In this document: piece by piece, positions 60,143-64,000 of the stretch | Layout: every line of letters begins with the position of its first letter | Position numbering within the stretch: the first letter of the stretch is position 1 | Assembly (NCBI GenBank): GCA_002914805.1 | Contig: JXTB01000069.1 | Span: 177,355-241,354 of the forward strand | Length of the DNA stretch: 64,000 nucleotides | From: Parasponia andersonii | Lineage: Eukaryota; Streptophyta; Magnoliopsida; Rosales; Cannabaceae | Reading direction: 5' to 3' | The notes under the pieces: generated by a model | Databases searched by the model: none | What the model was told of the DNA's origin: nothing | What the model saw: only the letters and a program-made list of their open reading frames with translations | Program-made: the position numbers and the translations under genes

Positions 60143-60690
60143 GGCAAGTTTTCATTGCGCGGACTCTCACCCTTCGTACATTCTCTCGAGTCATCAGCGA
60201 GCGACGTGATCTCGTAGTACGATTCTTGATAAAGCTGGTTGGCAAGTTTTGGTTACGCAGCTCATTCCTCTTCGTTCGTTTTCTCGGACCATCGGCGAGC
60301 ATTTTATTGCACGATGTGATTCCTATAGTACGATTATTTTCGAGGTCTGCTGGCCAGTTTTTGGTTACGCAGCTTATTCCTCTTCGTATATTTTCTCGGG
60401 CCATCGGCAAGCATTTTATTGCACGATGTGATTCCCATAGTACGATTGTTTTCGAGGTTTACTGGCAATTTTTTGGTTGCGCATCTCATTCCTCTTCGTA
60501 CGTTTTCTTGGACCATCGGCAAGCATTTTATTGCACGACATGATTCCCATAGTACGATTGTTTTTGAGGTCTGCTGACAATTTTTTGGTTGCGCAGCTCA
60601 TTCTTCTTCGTACATTTTCTCGGGCCATCAGTAAGTATTTTATTGCACGACGTGATTCCTATAGTATGATTTTTGTTGAGCGAATAGTTC
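60143..60690. repeat. Tandem array, ~117-bp unit, about five copies, inside the Tat element
   Basis: Units begin near 60143, 60240, 60356, 60473 and 60590. Each contains CTCATTCCTCTTCGTACG-like and GCATTTTATTGCACGA stretches and a TAGTACGATTGTTTTCGAGG block. The first unit is truncated. Apparent open frames here on both strands are by-products of the repetition. Confidence 0.9.
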
Positions 60691-60832
60691 GTGGGGTCTG
60701 GCATTGGAGACAAACCCTTTTTCATAGCAATCCAAAGCATAAGTCCGTGTAGCAGAAACCCTGACCTGTTTTGGAAATAAGTTGTTCAATAATATAAGCA
60801 TTTACATGTATCTCACAGTATTTACATACATC

Positions 60833-61929
60833 TCACATGTGGTACTTTTTCAAGTGTTGGGCATTCCACATGTTTGGTAGACTCTTCCCGGTCTTGAGTT
60901 CTTTCAAGATATATGCACCATGGTCAAGTGTCTTGACCATCTCATAGAGCCTGACCCAGTTAGAGTCTAACTTCGAGAAATTCCCTATTTTGACATTCAA
61001 GACCCAATCCCTGGCGTTAAATCGACGAGTGCTATCCTTCTTTGTGTAGTAGGATCTGGCCTGTTGGTGGTATGAGGCCAGGTGGTCCAGGGCCATGTCC
61101 CTTGTTTCTTCCAGGAGGTCTGTATTGTGGCTTAGCTGCTGCTCGTTCAGTGAGGCATCTCTTACCACTTCAGAGCGAAGGGTCGGGAGGCCAATCTCGA
61201 TTAGGATCACAGCCTCCGACCTGTAGACCATGGCGAATAGTGTTCTTCCCGCTGATCTCCGCTCCGTGGTTCGATAGGCCCACACAACGACCAATAGATC
61301 TTCTAACCACCTACCTTTAGTCTCCTCCAAGTTCTTTTTAATATTACTGAATATGGCCTTGTTCGTTGCCACTGCCTGGCTGTTCCCCTGACGGTAATTT
61401 ATGGATGAGAAACTGAGCCTTATATCATACAACTCATACAGCTCCTTAAGCTTAGCATTCTGGAACTACATGCCATGATCAGCATGTATCTCTTTCGATA
61501 TTCCGTATCGGCAGATTAGGTTTTTCCAAATGAAATTAATTGTGTCTGCCTTATTAATAGTCGTGTAGGCTTTAATTCTACCCATTTGGTGAAATAATTA
61601 GTGGCCAGCAAGATGTACCTTCATCCTCTTGGACTTCTGGAGAGTTCTCTGATGATGTCCAGGCCCCATTTAGCGAACGGCTAAGGAGTTATGTTCGAAT
61701 GGAGTTCCTCCGCGGGTTGGCACTTCATGAGGGCGAACTTCTGGCACTTGTCATATTTCTTAACAAATTGGGCCACCTCAGTCATCATGTATGGCCAGAA
61801 GTATCTAGCCGTCAAGGCCTTATGGGCGAGGCTATGTCCGTCAGAGTGGTTGCCGCATGCTCCCTTGTGGATTTCCTCCATCAGCTTCTGCGCCTTGACA
61901 GGACCTACGCACCTTAACATTGGTCCCAT
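60833..61929 (-). pseudogene. Tat-type integrase, interrupted
   Basis: The N-terminal zinc-binding part is at 61681-61929 (LMEEIHKGACGNHSDGHSLA, then YFWPYMMTE and KKYDKCQKF). The catalytic core (about 61440-61680) is broken by several stops. The C-terminal part is open at 60833-61432, with the typical WAYRTTERRSAGRTLF block and an ending in WNAQHLKKYHM before the repeat region. It is not functional. Confidence 0.88.
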
Positions 61930-61939
61930 CGTTGATCTC

Positions 61940-62530
61940 CTATACAGTCGTCCCCTCTACTATCGAATATCTGGTAGCCTTTAGTCTGATCGACCTCACT
62001 TCTTGGGGGTCCGGGGCCAAGTATTGGGCGATGGGTTTCATCCACCCCTCATCTATAGAGTCAGTTGCAAACACGTGACGTGCGGGGGTCTCCAAAGAGT
62101 CTCTCATTTTCTCACCCTCTTGTAAAATCTCCGCATGTCCGGTCATCCCCCCGATCGACGTGCTTTTAACTTGCTCATCGGCCTTTTGGTTCATCTCCCT
62201 AGGTATTTGTTCGATATTAAAACTGCTAAAGCAGGCTTTTACCCCTATTATTCTGGAGAAGTACTTGTGTAATCTCGGCTCTTTTACCTTGAAGTCTCCC
62301 CTGACCTGGACCACGAACAGCTGCGAGTCAGCTGCGATGCTCTCTACTCCGAAATGTAGAGCCAGCTCAAGGCCTTGCAGTAGTGCCTCGTACTCCACCT
62401 CGTTGTTCGTTGCCTGGAAACTGAGCCTCAAAGCTTTCTCTACCCTGAGTCCTGCTGGGGTGTGCAGGACTATTCCGATACCTAACCCCGAGGCGTTCGT
62501 GGATCCGTTGGTGTAGAGGGTCTAGGCTGA
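61940..62530 (-). pseudogene. Second (archaeal-type) RNase H domain of the Tat element
   Basis: The block FQATNNEVEYEALLQGLELA followed by ADSQLFVVQVRGDF is characteristic of the extra RNase H of Tat elements. The upstream catalytic segment reads YTNGSTNASG where an Asp normally stands in place of the first Asn. A stop lies just before it (near 62523). The IPREMNQKAD tail is present. Confidence 0.85.
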
Positions 62531-62559
62531 AGGGATGTGAGGTGAAGATGTCTGAAGTG

Positions 62560-63410
62560 GGTCGTGTGGCTCGTCAAAGGATTGAATTTCCACCAGGAAG
62601 TCCGCCATGACTTGCCCTTTCTTCGCCACTCGAGGTCGATACTCGATGTCATATATCCCTAGTTCGATGGCCTACTTGGTTAGTCGTCCCGATAGGTCCG
62701 GTTTGGCCAAGATTCGCCGGATGGGGAAATCTGTATACATCGTAACCGAGTGTGCCTCGAAGTATTGTATGAGTCTTTTCTTAGCATTGACCAATGCCAG
62801 GACCAGTTTCTCTACCATACTATATCGTATCTCGGTGTCCAGGAGCATGTGGCTTGTGTAAAACACTGGTGTCGTATACTCGCCACTCGAAGCCGATACT
62901 CGATGTCGTATATCCCCAGTTCGATGGCCTACTTAGTTAGTCATCCCGATAGGTCCGGTTTGGCCAAGATTTTCCGGATGGGAAAATCCATATACACCAT
63001 AACCGAGTATGCCTCGAAGTATTGCTTGAGTCTTTTCTTAGTATTGACCAAAGCCAGGATCAGTTTCTCTGTCATACCACATCGCGTCTCGGTGTCCAGG
63101 AGCATGCGGCTTACATAAAATACCAGTTTCTGCTTGCTGTCTTCCTCAATGAATAGTATGACGCTGATCGCTACTTCGGACACTGCCAAATAAGTATATA
63201 GGTGCTGCACCTCTGCCGGGGAAGCCAGGATAGGTGGATGACTTAAGTACAGCTTGAGCTCTATCAGTGCCTTGTCCTGCTCTTCACCCCGGACGACAGT
63301 GGAGCTTCTCTTTATGCACTGGAAGAAAGGCTTACATCAGTCAGACATCTTGGAGACAAACCGGCTGAGAACGACTATCTTCCTGGTTAGGCGCTGGACC
63401 TCCCAAATGG
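62560..63410 (-). pseudogene. RT-associated RNase H region with 257-bp tandem duplication
   Basis: RNase H sequence (VFYVSRMLLDTETRCGMTEK, then LALVNTKKRLKQYFEAYSV) occurs twice: once at about 62882-63138 and again at about 62625-62881. The offset of 257 bp is not a multiple of three, so the duplication itself shifts the frame. Both copies carry the same TAG after LTK; copy 2 also has a TGA. Confidence 0.85.
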
Positions 63411-63420
63411 TTGAGGGTCT

Positions 63421-64000
63421 TTACACATCTGCGATTGAGGACAACTGGGTCGGATTGGCCTCAATACCCCTTCTACTCACGATGTGCCCCAGGAACTGGT
63501 CGGAGGACACCCAGAACGCATATTTCTTGGGATTTAGACGTATCCGGTATTGCCTCAAAATCTGGAAACATTCGTCTAGATGCCACAGATAGTCCGAAGC
63601 TTCTTTGCTCTTTACGACCATGTTGTCGATGTAGACTTCCATAGTCTTCCCTAGCAGCTCGGCAAACATTTTGTTCATGAGTCTCTGGTAGATTGCCCCC
63701 ACGTTCTTCAAGCCAAATGACATGCGTTTGTAATAGTACAGATCTCGCTTCGTAATGAATGCCGTGTGGATATGATCTTCCTCATACAGAGGGATCTGGT
63801 TGTATCCAGAGTAGGCATCTAGGAAGCTCATCCTGTCGAATCCAGTCGTCGCATCGACCATTTGGTCGATCCTTGGCAGGGGGAAGCTGTCCTTCGGGCA
63901 GGCCTTGTTCAGGTTAGTAAAGTCTATACAAGTACGGTCATCGCCGGTTTTCTTCTCTTCTTCACCATCACCGGGTTGGAGACCCAGCATGGGTATACAT
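63421..64000 (-). pseudogene. Reverse transcriptase of the Tat element, inactivated
   Basis: Blocks CIDFTNLNKACPKDSFPLPR, MSFLDAYSGYNQIPL, YYYKRMSFGLKNVGAIYQRL and HLDECFQILRQYRIRLNPKK identify a gypsy RT. The catalytic box reads YIDN instead of YxDD, so one metal-binding Asp is lost. The frame shifts near 63940-63960 and stops at 63421. The N-terminal part continues past the window edge. Confidence 0.9.

Larger units (their letters stand above)
58075..64000 (-). mobile_element. Ty3/gypsy retrotransposon of the Tat type (3' part; continues right)
   Basis: On the minus strand the order from right to left is reverse transcriptase, RNase H, a second (archaeal-type) RNase H, integrase, a long 3' region with two tandem-repeat arrays and an antisense gene-like island, then the 3' LTR. 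RT before INT defines Ty3/gypsy. A dual RNase H plus a long repeat-rich 3' region is the established signature of the Tat lineage (Ogre/Retand relatives). GAG, protease and the 5' LTR lie beyond 64000. All coding domains carry breaks. Confidence 0.9.

Noticed and set aside
59662-60690. CRISPR-like regular repeats
   Set aside because: Units are contiguous tandem repeats without unique spacers, inside a plant retrotransposon.
60102-60752. Several open frames on both strands encoding Arg/Asn-rich repeats
   Set aside because: They are by-products of the 117-bp tandem array in the Tat element.

Overview
This window is nuclear DNA of a flowering plant, most likely a eudicot. It has AT-rich intergenic DNA, many short GT-AG introns, plant-type gene families and plant LTR, hAT, MITE and SINE repeats. 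I cannot name the species. All exon borders below were read by hand from splice signals and reading-frame continuity. For every complete multi-exon gene the exon lengths sum to a whole number of codons.

The left half (1-35,340) is gene-dense. Two tandem copies of a PYROXD2-like FAD oxidoreductase gene lie at the left edge: copy A is cut by the window edge, copy B is complete with 16 exons. Next come an AP-3 sigma adaptor gene (minus strand), a METTL21-like methyltransferase (plus strand, sharing a ~300 bp divergent promoter with AP-3 sigma), a 12-exon VPS39/VAM6 gene (minus), an AE7-like MIP18-family iron-sulfur assembly gene (plus) and a SEC14-like lipid-transfer gene (minus). Their roles are vesicle traffic to the vacuole (AP-3, VPS39, perhaps SEC14), cytosolic Fe-S assembly (AE7-like) and oxidoreductase or methyltransferase activity. 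They are eukaryotic single genes, not an operon. The AE7-like gene has a U12-type AT-AC first intron and carries a complete antisense Ty1/copia element in its third intron.

The right half (35,340-64,000) is gene-poor and shaped by repeats. It holds a solo LTR (37,125-37,896), a PIF/Harbinger-like MITE, a small unidentified ORF near 42 kb, a tRNA-like sequence near 45.4 kb, a possible short-ORF or noncoding transcription unit with a strong hairpin (48.2-49.3 kb), degraded MITE-like elements, and a complete but dead 3.84 kb hAT transposon (53,694-57,535). From 58,075 to the right edge lies the 3' part of a Ty3/gypsy element of the Tat type on the minus strand. It has a second RNase H, two tandem-repeat arrays and an antisense gene-like island. 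The solo LTR at 37 kb is a relative of this element's LTR in the opposite orientation.

No CRISPR array, bacterial operon or clearly new molecular system was seen. The observations most worth checking are the U12 intron, the antisense island and tandem arrays in the Tat element, the SINE beside a VPS39 splice donor, the broken tRNA gene, and the hairpin/short-ORF unit.
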